This document shows, piece by piece, positions 30,901-37,895 of a stretch of DNA of 64,000 nt. Each line of letters begins with the position of its first letter. The stretch's first letter is position 1. The stretch covers positions 186,001 to 250,000 of the forward strand of contig JAMPEQ010000002.1 of assembly GCA_023665085.1 (NCBI GenBank), written 5' to 3'. The stretch comes from Bacteroides sp. (GTDB lineage Bacteria > Bacillota > Clostridia > Oscillospirales > Acutalibacteraceae). Under the pieces are notes generated by a model that was not told the DNA's origin, did no database searches, and worked only from the letters and a program-made list of their open reading frames with translations. The translations under genes were made by a program, and so were the position numbers.

Positions 30901-31655
30901 TCGTAATTATTTATAATAAACTTATTATCATCTTTATTCTTTAGAAGTTCAAAACGTTCATCTTCATTTCCAATTTTATTAGCATTAACATATTCAAAAC
31001 TACAGTTCATTGTATTTCTGTTAATGTTCCCATTGAATATAATCATTGGAAATTGATCTTTGACTTTGTTGATATTTCGAAATTCTAAAGCTGAAACTGT
31101 ATTTATTGTTTGCAATCCATACCGATAATTTACGCCAAACATAAAATTATTTGTTTCCTGAGCTAAACATCTGAAATATGAAGAACATAAATCATACGTA
31201 TTATTGTCATAAGCTTCTTTCCTATCCGAGATATAATTATTAGAATCATAAAATTCCGGACAGAAAAACACACTAAATTGATTATCAAAGTCTTTATTCA
31301 ACAATTTAAGCTTATATATAAAAAGTCCAACAAAATGCATAAATTGAACATCATTATAACAATTCATTATTCTAATATGAATTTGTAGATTTTTTAATTC
31401 TTCAGAACATAATAACTCTTCCCAATTTCTGAAAATGTCTGTAAGTTCGCCTTTTTCTAACATGTCCTCTATTTTTGAATTGATAAGCTTTGCTTCCGTA
31501 TAGAAAAATTTCCATTCGCTTTCAGCTATACATTCAAAAATTTTTCTTGATTCTTCTGAGCTTAAATGATCTCTACAATTAAAGATTTTTTCCAGCAGTT
31601 CCATATTTCTCACACAATCAATTCGATTATGAATATCAATACTACAAAGATTCAT
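24924..31655 (-). CDS. Giant GHKL ATPase / phosphoribosyltransferase-like protein, putative defence sensor-effector
   Basis: 2243 residues from the ATG at 31655 (GGGGGAGG 5 nt upstream). Residue numbers here count from 7 codons further upstream. At about 365-565 is a GHKL (histidine-kinase/Hsp90-type) ATPase: N-box IGENIKQIIQNSLQHS, G1-like VSDFSNKG, G2 HIGMTLFSNAVKRCSG, closing FPGTSYYIKLP. At about 855-1050 and 1145-1290 are two segments with phosphoribosyltransferase character, the second with a clear PRPP loop FTFVDDNLITGETF. A CVGC pair follows near 1307. The helical second half is unrecognised; its last 250 residues hint at a degenerate second GHKL domain. No phospho-His box, signal peptide or membrane helix was seen. 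It leads an operon with the receiver-like and DUF2971 genes. Function is inferred. Confidence 0.65.
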   Translation of the reverse strand: MNLCSIDIHNRIDCVRNMELLEKIFNCRDHLSSEESRKIFECIAESEWKFFYTEAKLINSKIEDMLEKGELTDIFRNWEELLCSEELKNLQIHIRIMNCYNDVQFMHFVGLFIYKLKLLNKDFDNQFSVFFCPEFYDSNNYISDRKEAYDNNTYDLCSSYFRCLAQETNNFMFGVNYRYGLQTINTVSALEFRNINKVKDQFPMIIFNGNINRNTMNCSFEYVNANKIGNEDERFELLKNKDDNKFIINNYELLFNCEVTDGNNVIHIIDKYIDAACQLRKNGRFGFANCNKPVVSITDYIFETAIYVLRDKLYECEGSTINDYAELLKVCFHNSNILSFAIFALIFSTKGKIYIKDDIKNTSIISNEIGENIKQIIQNSLQHSTSKISIISFYLEDEKLSICVSDFSNKGITKCFKDMLNSESIMGEVFDNISNEMNNRFITNIFNNKDKVPKDKSITLDCLFNDFTNADENQINDWRNYRSIDSSAHIGMTLFSNAVKRCSGNFCVLSTDKYVINNATTDNVYFSKNENDINAFNSEDEMLRCSFPGTSYYIKLPTNQTRMQKSYSISRITNKYFVENYATYNAYLDYEEIELTQVSIDLKNKINAFISKLNKEGTINSESKYKYLSVWTNYWLKLLEGIKTTYGEKTYYILDFKKIIKENYLTAEFQNEVFAKGLINAIGVFFTDKSETADKVFFAIHNCSKKFVNIFIQITTQIPMKEFPNGLQLFLVDSNNTVQVHLFGDSYYSAIRNSYVVSLENGSEGYDASDFRIAGDIISNFNMEYSDNIKYDLFPFECLVPFDKDRKIFFNTINKLAEKELIKGRGYKLLNNHIRIGNKVHMNSFYEMSFLFYRTIVANNVAFYILKDMIKNKVVDFDNDYVLFYGYSAYSQAILTSLTNIANLRFNNNRIFYATYIYNSQSDENSEEIDVHINDRFSFDKIEKTSKIKIIQIVPISSTLTTFSKMWSKIIINQGDKKLDLVKNYTVFWVRDTEKDSDLEQKYYGSPNEDYVETKFKNLPQKEIYYILNGNSVWNKPETCKECFPKNVIDEIPLIETDQTSTVPSQQLYLNQDLHQTDNTDKDELKRLTTLLGFVNYGHFYRGKNHFQYYIDTQSYFDYVSGDVREWLEKLSGRDKERLIADYPCIEIIFSPVHNSNVGFSQYVNSYYFNGCAEIISVDEDKVFRSNFICEHNEIKLLIERLTNDYYKYGDETFKPVRFTFVDDNLITGETFRKASSLLQSLIPEKILKNYTTNLFDRCFVLINRLSASSIKSYIVNELDYNAFCHIDVSNMRTHGDSCVGCKLQQQANRFYKRSSTKFAADYWYKKSIVYENEFCNSHDDNNKKCKSYMRLLLSHTFKNYINIQQNEEVNFFKLVYTYFEVFLLKKFDIKSIKALGISEPYVRILFDSIHLIMPMIAKNDEDGFYNVQNELAEHYFEFADRKNIICNLIKIISRPFFIYNQRLKRAILKFMIIIAECVIKNSLSLSGTDNLKAYDIAKKIIDLFEEDNEKLCFLKDYIYEALSDLNSTYLLRKITIISTLKYVNDNGADISLKEDFFRMYSIFIQKVVDSGSDETRALRLEHLLVNGKDEYSDLIADIPQRTAENRKTFSEFILSEVSKENINENVIQIFKNFCNEIFLLNGVILYDGVKQMYELNGITEDYFMERWINLRKIDNNYHGDEYENYSEETKLNSFLSNSNNDVICDEGVNIINKRYNDLINLLVNAINQKYKIDKSKIHIALLTYHKSFDNDDDIRDFEFVISNFDKIDIKNDLISAHNKSKAISNYKYVVKNEIIKALNNHNNFRNYGYYIGKYEENELKKNCCISYLFDALKSNSYCIIDFDNNIEDEKIKQKIKRIVPVYLYFSFNDNSDETLPYMLMRDILSYRNSLIYYFQKDFTSDVMQRYNRFLDTSIILENERVVSHTSHKKDYDEVTSLINETEKVYCAHYDSIKNWVLARNYCNSVIARLYNRVFNNIIKTFDEVVSDSKNKTKDYTYKLYLDVNYEDGRNVAFKKLSQINPFENDDPFFKLFREIIVLQKKENNCISTEEWFNDDFDIFVESHNEKQYGYNLEFVKNIIYRICLDALRYNIYSYSSNDFIDLINKYYCHKDNMSKKESIESNLLRESSGLYDFDDRICIVEFCVEECPQSTTFDWLVIRNKVDRYSIDQNKMKLEYFKMKMKDPLDFSDGHMSLLAAKEYFLKLHKECEKIIVDNIYSYEDDSFVTRLPIIRKGVNFNGNKS

Positions 31656-31966
31656 GTTGTCCTCCCCCAAAATCAATTGTTTATAGCATATAGTTGTTTT
31701 TTCACATAAAAATTTAATAATTATAGTAATAGCCTTAAAATCACAAATAAACTCTATCTACAATTAGTACTACACTATATTTTACGGAATCTTACAATAA
31801 AACCGTAAATAATCAATGGTTAATTACCCAAAGTTCAATCACTCCGATGCAGATATAAGACTTTACCAGCTTAAACAAAACTAATGAAACATTAAAGTCA
31901 AAACACCCAAGAAATAAGATGATTTCGTCTTAAAAATCAAAAAATAATATAAAATACTAAATTTTT

Positions 31967-31994
31967 AATATAGCTTTTGTTCGCTTATTGTCAA
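31967..31994 (-). promoter_or_regulatory. Promoter of the three-gene putative defence operon
   Basis: Minus strand TTGACA (31994-31989), 16-bp spacer, TATATT (31972-31967). This gives an AT-rich leader of about 300 nt before the giant gene. Between 31656 and 32178 nothing else is evident. Confidence 0.6.
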
Positions 31995-32178
31995 TGCAAA
32001 ATGCAAAACTGCACATTTTTTCGACAAAAATGTATCATTTTTACATCTTGACATTCAAAAATATCGAAAATTTTGTCTTTCATATATATAGTGTCGAAAA
32101 TTGTAAAAGGTAACACAAAAAGATTAAAATATTTTTAATCATCATATCATGCTATACTTTTCCTGAGGAGATGATAGT

Positions 32179-32346
32179 ATGAATAAATATACTGATAAAC
32201 AAAAACAAGATGTAATTACTCACTATGCTAATGGAGAATCTGTTGCTCGTATTGTTACCGATTCTCAAATACCACGCAGCACAATTTATTCTTGGATTAA
32301 GGAAAACAGAGTAATAATTCCAACAAAAAGAAAGAAGTCAATTTAA
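32179..32346 (+). pseudogene. IS3-type transposase OrfA, interrupted by a stop
   Basis: 55 codons from the ATG at 32179 (GAGGAG 8 nt upstream) encode the helix-turn-helix DKQKQDVITHYANGESVARI and RSTIYSWIKENRV. The stop at 32344 is followed in the same frame by DRALEKKVARIEGIVEIL, the leucine-zipper-like continuation expected for OrfA, so the gene looks broken by one nonsense change. In this family OrfA normally runs into OrfB by frameshift. Confidence 0.75.
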
Positions 32347-32386
32347 GATCGAGCACTTGAAAAGAAAGTTGCTCGTATAGAAGGTA

Positions 32387-33406
32387 TTGTTGAAATACTT
32401 CAAAGTATTTTGCACAGCAAATTCTCCATTAGATATAAAACTTGCTGCATTGGAAGAATTGTATGGACAATACAGTGTACATATGATTTGCGATGCACTC
32501 AAAGTTCCTCGTGGTACTTTCTATAACCATATATTCCGTAACAAACGTGATAACACTTGGTACGCAAAGCGTCGTGAAGAATTTAGAATCAGAATTCAGA
32601 AAATCTATGATGACAATAATCAAATCTTTGGTGCAGCGAAAATCACAGCAATAATGAAAGAGGAAGGTTATCGAATCAGTATTGGTATGGTTCGCGAATT
32701 AATGCACGATATGGGACTTATCAGTATAAGGCAAGATGCAAAAGATTTATATGATAAAGAACAGAAGAAATACAAAAATCATCTTAATCAGGAATTTACA
32801 TCAACCCGTCCAAATGAAATATGGGTAAGTGATGTTACATACTTTCGATGGAAAGATAAAGTATTCTACATATGTGCTATTCTTGACCTGTATTCGAGAT
32901 TGGTTATTGGTTATCGAATCAGTCACAAAAACAGTACTCAACTCACAAAAGGTACATTTAGACAAGCTTATGAAAACCGAAAACCTAACAATAACCTTCT
33001 TTTTCATACAGACAGAGGATCAAATTATCGATCAAACACATTCTGTTCATATCTAAAATCATTAGGAGTAACTCAATCATTCTCAAGAGCACATGTTCCC
33101 TATGACAACTCTGTAATGGAATCATTCTTTTCCTCATTAAAACGAGAAGAACTTTACAGAACAAAATACCGCTCTGAAAATGAATTCAGAACGGCAGTCA
33201 AAAACTATATGGAATTTTATAATGAGAAAAGACCTCATGCGAAAAATGGATACAAGATACCGGCAAAAAGAGAACTTGAATTTTCCAATAAACAATCCAA
33301 TAAATCAAATAATTCACATTATACAAAAGAGTTCAGATTCATCGTTTTTTATCTTTTGATTTTCCGTTTCAGACTTTTTTTAATTTTATGTCCAATTAAA
33401 ATCTAA
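32387..33406 (+). CDS. IS3-type transposase OrfB (DDE integrase)
   Basis: 339 residues with the HTH_21-like region (KITAIMKEEGYRISIGMVRELMHDMGL) and the rve catalytic core: Asp in NEIWVSDVTYF, Asp in FHTDRGSNY, Glu in NSVMESFFSSLK. The apparent TTG start overlaps the lost OrfA frame, so a separate start may not be real. No matching terminal inverted repeats were found; with OrfA broken, the element is probably inactive. It separates the two putative defence operons. Confidence 0.85.
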   Translation: MLKYFKVFCTANSPLDIKLAALEELYGQYSVHMICDALKVPRGTFYNHIFRNKRDNTWYAKRREEFRIRIQKIYDDNNQIFGAAKITAIMKEEGYRISIGMVRELMHDMGLISIRQDAKDLYDKEQKKYKNHLNQEFTSTRPNEIWVSDVTYFRWKDKVFYICAILDLYSRLVIGYRISHKNSTQLTKGTFRQAYENRKPNNNLLFHTDRGSNYRSNTFCSYLKSLGVTQSFSRAHVPYDNSVMESFFSSLKREELYRTKYRSENEFRTAVKNYMEFYNEKRPHAKNGYKIPAKRELEFSNKQSNKSNNSHYTKEFRFIVFYLLIFRFRLFLILCPIKI

Positions 33407-33417
33407 TAATAAAATAC

Positions 33418-33500
33418 TCAAAGCACGCATAAAATCAAGGAAAAATAAAGAAAACCTATAGTTGTCCAACCTTATATGGTTCGGATTTGCTATAGGTTTC
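33418..33500 (-). terminator. Terminator/flank after the FRG gene, related to 22887-22953
   Basis: Hairpin ACCTATAG...CTATAGGT immediately past the FRG stop, within a flank that repeats the sequence after the DUF2971 gene (GCATAAAATCAAG... and the hairpin). Confidence 0.65.
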
Positions 33501-33506
33501 CAGTTT

Positions 33507-35018
33507 TCAACAGTCATATACTAAAGTATCTGATGGAAGTGTTAACAATGGTCTCATCTTAGGGAGTTCTTCTATTTTTTTCATTGCATAATCAGCAGTA
33601 TAATCACGGTTAATTTTAGATAATTTTATCGGATTAAATATAGAAACATTATTTTTTATTTTAATACCATATTCCTCTAATGTGTTTATTAAACAATTAA
33701 AATATTTACTATCAATTTTAAAATCATTTGCAGTAATCTCAAAAACACTAGACGAAAAAGTTTTTTGCTTATTGATTTTTTCTATTTCATTTGAAATATC
33801 TGGAATATCATCATAAGGATAAATTAAACTACCCTGTTCCATTTCATTATAAATCCAATCACACAATTCTTCAGTCAACCTAAATTTATACTTATCAAAA
33901 TATTTATCTTTCAATAAATCATAATTTGCTTGTGTCAACATCATATATGCGTGTTGATGACTACATCTCATAAATGGTTGATATCCGACTGGAGTTATTA
34001 TCTCAAATGCAGCACTTTCCCCTTCTATACACCAACGAAGATCCGTAATTTCAGATGGTGAACGATAAAGAAGACCATATCTTGAATCTCCACCATTATC
34101 AGAAATATAGTGTCTAGAATCAATATGGACAAAATCATCGTTTTTTAATGGATGCCAATGATTATCACTACCATATTTACAACAAGCAAAAAATAATGCC
34201 GTTTTTAAATCACTGGTTATATCCAACATCGACGTCTTAAATCCATAATGCTGAGATAATGCCATATAGTTGATTTCTGAATAATTCCAATATTTTATTG
34301 CATCAAATTGGTCAAGAGTTTCCCAACATTGATACAAACGCATCCTATCAATAATTTTCCGAATTTGTATTGGTGGACTATTATCAATTGTTCGATAAAA
34401 ACTCGCTTTAGAGACACGATAAAAAGCATTCTCTCCACGATAGTAATAACGACCATGTTGCTGTGTCATTACACTGCCTGTCGCTGGAAATTCTAATAAA
34501 TATCCATTATTAAAACTTTGAACAAGCATATCCACTATGACTTCTAACAAATTTCTATTACCAATTAAACTCTTATTTATTTTGTATAATTCCTTCTCAC
34601 ATAATCTGTTTTTTGCAAATATATAACGAAATAGAGCTTCATCGTTTTTATTTGGTAAAACACCTAGAATGTTAGCTATTTCAATAGTATTATCATTATT
34701 GAAATTAAATAGATTCAATACCTTTTGAACATTTTTGAAATAATTTTCTTCTTCAATTAACATATCATTAATATTATCAATATCAATAAGCGGTATATCA
34801 TCACAACAGTTTACAATTTGGCAATTAGTTTTATATTCTTCACAATCAAAATACGATAATAAACAATACTCTGGATTAGCAAATTTACCATATAACTCTT
34901 GAAGATTGTTTGATATAATATTCCAAAATTGCTGATAACTAAAAGAAACCTTAGCTGAATCCTGTAACTCCTTAGGTAATGTCTTTTTAAATTGTTGTGC
35001 CTGAAATGACTCTCTCAT
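33507..35018 (-). CDS. FRG domain protein, putative defence component
   Basis: 503 residues. The FRG signature is clear at about 215-305: YYRGENAFYRVSKASFYR, then YMALSQHYGFKTSMLDITSD and ALFFACCKYG. FRG proteins occur in mobile elements and defence islands and are of unknown activity. The N-terminal 200 and C-terminal 150 residues are not recognised. It overlaps the channel gene by 4 nt (ATGA), with AAGGAG 5 nt before the start, so it is translationally coupled to a K+ channel. Confidence 0.8.
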   Translation of the reverse strand: MRESFQAQQFKKTLPKELQDSAKVSFSYQQFWNIISNNLQELYGKFANPEYCLLSYFDCEEYKTNCQIVNCCDDIPLIDIDNINDMLIEEENYFKNVQKVLNLFNFNNDNTIEIANILGVLPNKNDEALFRYIFAKNRLCEKELYKINKSLIGNRNLLEVIVDMLVQSFNNGYLLEFPATGSVMTQQHGRYYYRGENAFYRVSKASFYRTIDNSPPIQIRKIIDRMRLYQCWETLDQFDAIKYWNYSEINYMALSQHYGFKTSMLDITSDLKTALFFACCKYGSDNHWHPLKNDDFVHIDSRHYISDNGGDSRYGLLYRSPSEITDLRWCIEGESAAFEIITPVGYQPFMRCSHQHAYMMLTQANYDLLKDKYFDKYKFRLTEELCDWIYNEMEQGSLIYPYDDIPDISNEIEKINKQKTFSSSVFEITANDFKIDSKYFNCLINTLEEYGIKIKNNVSIFNPIKLSKINRDYTADYAMKKIEELPKMRPLLTLPSDTLVYDC

Positions 35019-35731
35019 TTTTTCTCCTTATTCAAAACATCTAAATATCCAGCAGTTATAATACCTGATGGAAGGGCAATAATTGCAACACCTACAAATG
35101 CTGAAAGCATTGTAAACAATCTGCCAATATTTGATACAGGTGTAATATCACCATAACCTACACTTGTTAATGAAATTGCAGCCCAATAGATTGCATCAAA
35201 AAAATTGTTGAATGTATCAGGTTCGATATTAAACATAACAAGCGCTGTAAACATAACATAGAATATTGCCATCGAAAGCACGGCTAATAAAGATTTAGAC
35301 TGCGTCTTCAACACCTCAACAAGTCTTGATATATTCTTTGAATATCTGAATATTTTAAAACTGCGAAATACTTTTAATGTTCTTACAATTCTGAATAACC
35401 TTAATACTTTAAATCCTGCATTTATTGGTATAAGTGATGGTAATATTGATAGCAAATCAATTATTGCCATTGGCTGAATCGGATAAAGAAAATATGATTT
35501 TACACCTTTATTTAATTTAACCTTTGCAGTAATCAATCTTAATATGTAATCGGCAATAAATACAGCAACTGTAATTTTATCAATAATACTTAAAATAATA
35601 CTGTCCGATTTTATTGCTAACGGAATCATACTTGCAATAATACAAATCAGCATAACAATATCATAAATTGAACTCAACTTTGAACTTTCGTTATCAGATG
35701 GTTCAATTATCTCATATAAAGTCTTTAACAT
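35015..35731 (-). CDS. Voltage-gated-type potassium channel
   Basis: 238 residues from the ATG at 35731 (AAGGAG 7 nt upstream). Six transmembrane segments; S4 has regularly spaced positive charges (RLFRIVRTLKVFRSFKIFR), the pore helix precedes the selectivity filter TSVGYGDITP, and S6 ends with LPSGIITAGYLDVL. Two nucleotides after the KilA-N gene and overlapping FRG, so it is the middle gene of the operon. In that setting a membrane effector that depolarises the cell is conceivable; an ordinary channel is the conservative reading. Confidence 0.9.
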   Translation of the reverse strand: MLKTLYEIIEPSDNESSKLSSIYDIVMLICIIASMIPLAIKSDSIILSIIDKITVAVFIADYILRLITAKVKLNKGVKSYFLYPIQPMAIIDLLSILPSLIPINAGFKVLRLFRIVRTLKVFRSFKIFRYSKNISRLVEVLKTQSKSLLAVLSMAIFYVMFTALVMFNIEPDTFNNFFDAIYWAAISLTSVGYGDITPVSNIGRLFTMLSAFVGVAIIALPSGIITAGYLDVLNKEKK

Positions 35732-35733
35732 TA

Positions 35734-36324
35734 TCATTCTCCTTTTTGCACAAAACCAATACAATGTTTAATTATCTCGTATCTGAATTTCATATCATTC
35801 CACATTTCAAAATCGCAAGCTATAAAAGGATGAGCCATAGTGTACCCGTTTTTACCTCGTTTTGATGTTAATCCTACTGCATTCACTGCATCAATCCATT
35901 TTGATGGTGTCAATGTATAAGACGGAGAACGAACATCTACCATCAATTTTTCAAATGCAGATTCATCAAAGTCAGGATTATTATTTCGTTCCCACTCCCC
36001 TAAGAATTCAACAGTATTTCTGCTTCGCAGCCAACTTTGGATTAAGTAACTTGGATTTTCATCATTAAATTTTCGTGCAATATCTGTTAATGATATATAA
36101 TCATCTAAAGGATAAAGATATTTTTGTACTGTTTTTTCAAGATAATTACTCATTTTTGACTCATAAATTTCGGCTTCGCCACTAATTATCAAGTTCAATA
36201 AGTGATCTCTAATCTGAATCCAATCATCTTCATAAATCCCAACTTTTTCATCTAATCGTTTCAATATTTCTTCTCTGGTTATGAGATATGCCCAATGCAA
36301 TTCTTCTTTAGTAGCTCTTGGCAT
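35734..36324 (-). CDS. KilA-N domain protein
   Basis: 196 residues. From about residue 70 the KilA-N pattern is visible: DYISLTDIARKFNDENPSYLIQ, WLRSRNTVEFLGEWE, then TPSKWIDAVNAVGL and the C-terminal GKNGYTMAHPFIACDFEMW. KilA-N is a DNA-binding domain of phage and mobile-element proteins. GAGAGG lies 8 nt before the ATG. First gene of the KilA-N/channel/FRG operon; it could regulate it or act as the sensor. Confidence 0.85.
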   Translation of the reverse strand: MPRATKEELHWAYLITREEILKRLDEKVGIYEDDWIQIRDHLLNLIISGEAEIYESKMSNYLEKTVQKYLYPLDDYISLTDIARKFNDENPSYLIQSWLRSRNTVEFLGEWERNNNPDFDESAFEKLMVDVRSPSYTLTPSKWIDAVNAVGLTSKRGKNGYTMAHPFIACDFEMWNDMKFRYEIIKHCIGFVQKGE

Positions 36325-36674
36325 AATAAATACCTCTCATCATTTCGGTTAGTATTTCGTGAGTTAGAGGTTTTCATAACATACACATCACAAAAATCGG
36401 TAAATGATATAATACCTTTCGTATACTTATAATTATTTAATACTTTATTTAAAACATCTCTGCTCCATTTTGTCTTTCCTGTTGGAGAAGAGATATCATT
36501 CTGTAATAAATATACTTGTATCTCCTCTAAACTGTTTCCACCTTTATATAAATCAAAAATCCGTTTTACAACATTTGCCTTTTCAGAATCTATTTCTATA
36601 AGACCTTGTTTATTACGCTTAAAGCCATAACAAACTTTTCCAAATTCCTTTGACTCTAATTTTGATAATGTCAA
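36279..36674 (-). pseudogene. Serine recombinase fragment (recombinase domain only)
   Basis: 131 residues from a TTG at 36674. They match the central recombinase domain of large serine recombinases (VCYGFKRNKQGLIEIDSEKANVVKRIFDLYKGGNSLEEI, then SPTGKTKWSRDVLNKVLNNYKYTKG) but lack the N-terminal resolvase catalytic domain and the zinc ribbon/coiled coil. It overlaps the KilA-N start by 46 bp. Probably a remnant; a small DNA-binding protein of the operon is the alternative. Confidence 0.65.
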
Positions 36675-36828
36675 TTCACTTCAACCTTTCTTTTATTATA
36701 ATTTGATTTTACACTATTTGCAACGCTAAACATAAATATTAGTGAGATTATATCTGAAGATGTTTTTTGTAAATTTTCATATTAGTGAGTTTTGATGAAG
36801 ATATTTTCTAATACTATACGGAATAATA

Positions 36829-36868
36829 AAGAAAAAAGAGCTGATTCACTAAAAAATCGGCTCTTTAC
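36829..36868. terminator. Hairpin terminator
   Basis: AAAGAGCTGATT...AATCGGCTCTTT inverted repeat in the gap 36675-37072. Confidence 0.6.
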
Positions 36869-36896
36869 AGTTAAAATTCATATATTAAACACTATA

Positions 36897-36937
36897 AAAA
36901 AGAGACAAACACTAAAAATTTGTGTTTGTCTCTTTTT
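36897..36937. terminator. Strong hairpin terminator next to attachment core A
   Basis: AAAGAGACAAACAC and GTTTGTCTCTTTTT form a perfect stem ending at the CCA end of the tRNA-Gln fragment. Confidence 0.75.
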
Positions 36938-37055
36938 GGCAGAGGTATAAGGATTCGAACCTTAAATGACGGAGTCAGAGTGTAAAAATCACTTTTTGAA
37001 AAATACCATTTCAAGCCGAATTTTCACTTTTAACTCTCTCAAAAATCTCTCACAG
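36936..37055 (-). other. Attachment-site core A: 3' half of tRNA-Gln plus arm repeats
   Basis: On the minus strand the sequence runs from the CTG anticodon loop (CTCTGACTCCG) through the T-arm (TAAGG-TTCGAAT-CCTTA) and acceptor strand TACCTCT-G-CCA, but the 5' half of the tRNA is absent. A 66-bp block (36936-37001) is identical to 54742-54807, and homology continues to TCTCTCAAAAATCTCTCAC at about 37035-37053. Confidence 0.8.
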
Positions 37056-37072
37056 AAAAATTCTGTATAAAT

Positions 37073-37741
37073 CTAATTAAATGACGGTGGGTTAACCTCT
37101 GTTTTAGAAAACAGATTGTCATTAGGTGATGGCTCAGACATACTGAAATACATTTTCGCTGCCTTTGTTGTTCCGAAATCTCGGTTTGAACCGCTGTTTT
37201 GAACTTTGTTAAATGCCTCTCGAAACATTGCATTATGTGCCTCTTCACGATTCAAAAGGAAATCAATCGTTTCCTTAACCTTTTTATCATCAATCTGTCT
37301 GTAAAGATATTCATAAACAACTTTGGCTCTTTGTTCAGATGCAATATTTGAAAGCAAATCAGCACAAAGATCTCCTGTTACCGTTACATAATCACCTGTC
37401 CAAGAATATCCTGATGCATTGATAAGACCAGGATTAAGTCCGAGCAATACATGCGATTCAATTTCACCTGCAGGTACGGTTGATGCCTCAACATCATGAC
37501 CATTTAAAAGATTTATTGTCTGTGCCACCATTTCCATATGGCCAAGCTCTTCAGCCGCAATATCCAGAAACAAATCCTTAATTTCAGGATCCTTGATACG
37601 AAAACTTTGTGACATATACTGCATTGCTGCCTTTAATTCACCATTTGCACCACCGAGCTGCTCCTGCAAAAGCGCTGCATACTGCGGATTTGGCTTTTCA
37701 ACCTCAACAGGATGAAATAATTGCTTTTCATGTTTAAACAT
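37073..37741 (-). CDS. Manganese catalase
   Basis: 222 residues. The non-haem dimanganese ferritin-like core is visible: LLQEQLGGANGELKAAMQYM with a metal Glu, then DIAAEELGHMEMVA (ExxH) and a later NREEAHNAMF (ExxH). It breaks down hydrogen peroxide in the cytoplasm and resembles the CotJC-type small Mn catalases. It lies just inside element boundary A, followed by a stress-type SDR gene, giving an oxidative-stress pair. Confidence 0.9.
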   Translation of the reverse strand: MFKHEKQLFHPVEVEKPNPQYAALLQEQLGGANGELKAAMQYMSQSFRIKDPEIKDLFLDIAAEELGHMEMVAQTINLLNGHDVEASTVPAGEIESHVLLGLNPGLINASGYSWTGDYVTVTGDLCADLLSNIASEQRAKVVYEYLYRQIDDKKVKETIDFLLNREEAHNAMFREAFNKVQNSGSNRDFGTTKAAKMYFSMSEPSPNDNLFSKTEVNPPSFN

Positions 37742-37895
37742 AACAAAACCTCACTTTCTCGATATAATTGTTTGTATATTTGGATTTTATATACACATTT
37801 TAAAATATTTAATATTTATCTACTAAAACAAAAACAGTGAAAGCTTTCTTGCCTTCACTGTGATATTCGATATCAAATTTTATTAAAAACATTTT

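Noticed and set aside
24924-31655. Giant GHKL protein as a topoisomerase, MutL or Hsp90 homologue
   Set aside because: Only the ATP-binding boxes are shared; the neighbouring transducer or client domains of those families are absent, and PRTase-like segments follow.
36937-36981. Functional tRNA-Gln gene (also 54743-54787)
   Set aside because: Only anticodon loop to CCA is present; the acceptor 5' strand, D-arm and 5' half of the anticodon stem are missing, so it is an attachment-site copy.
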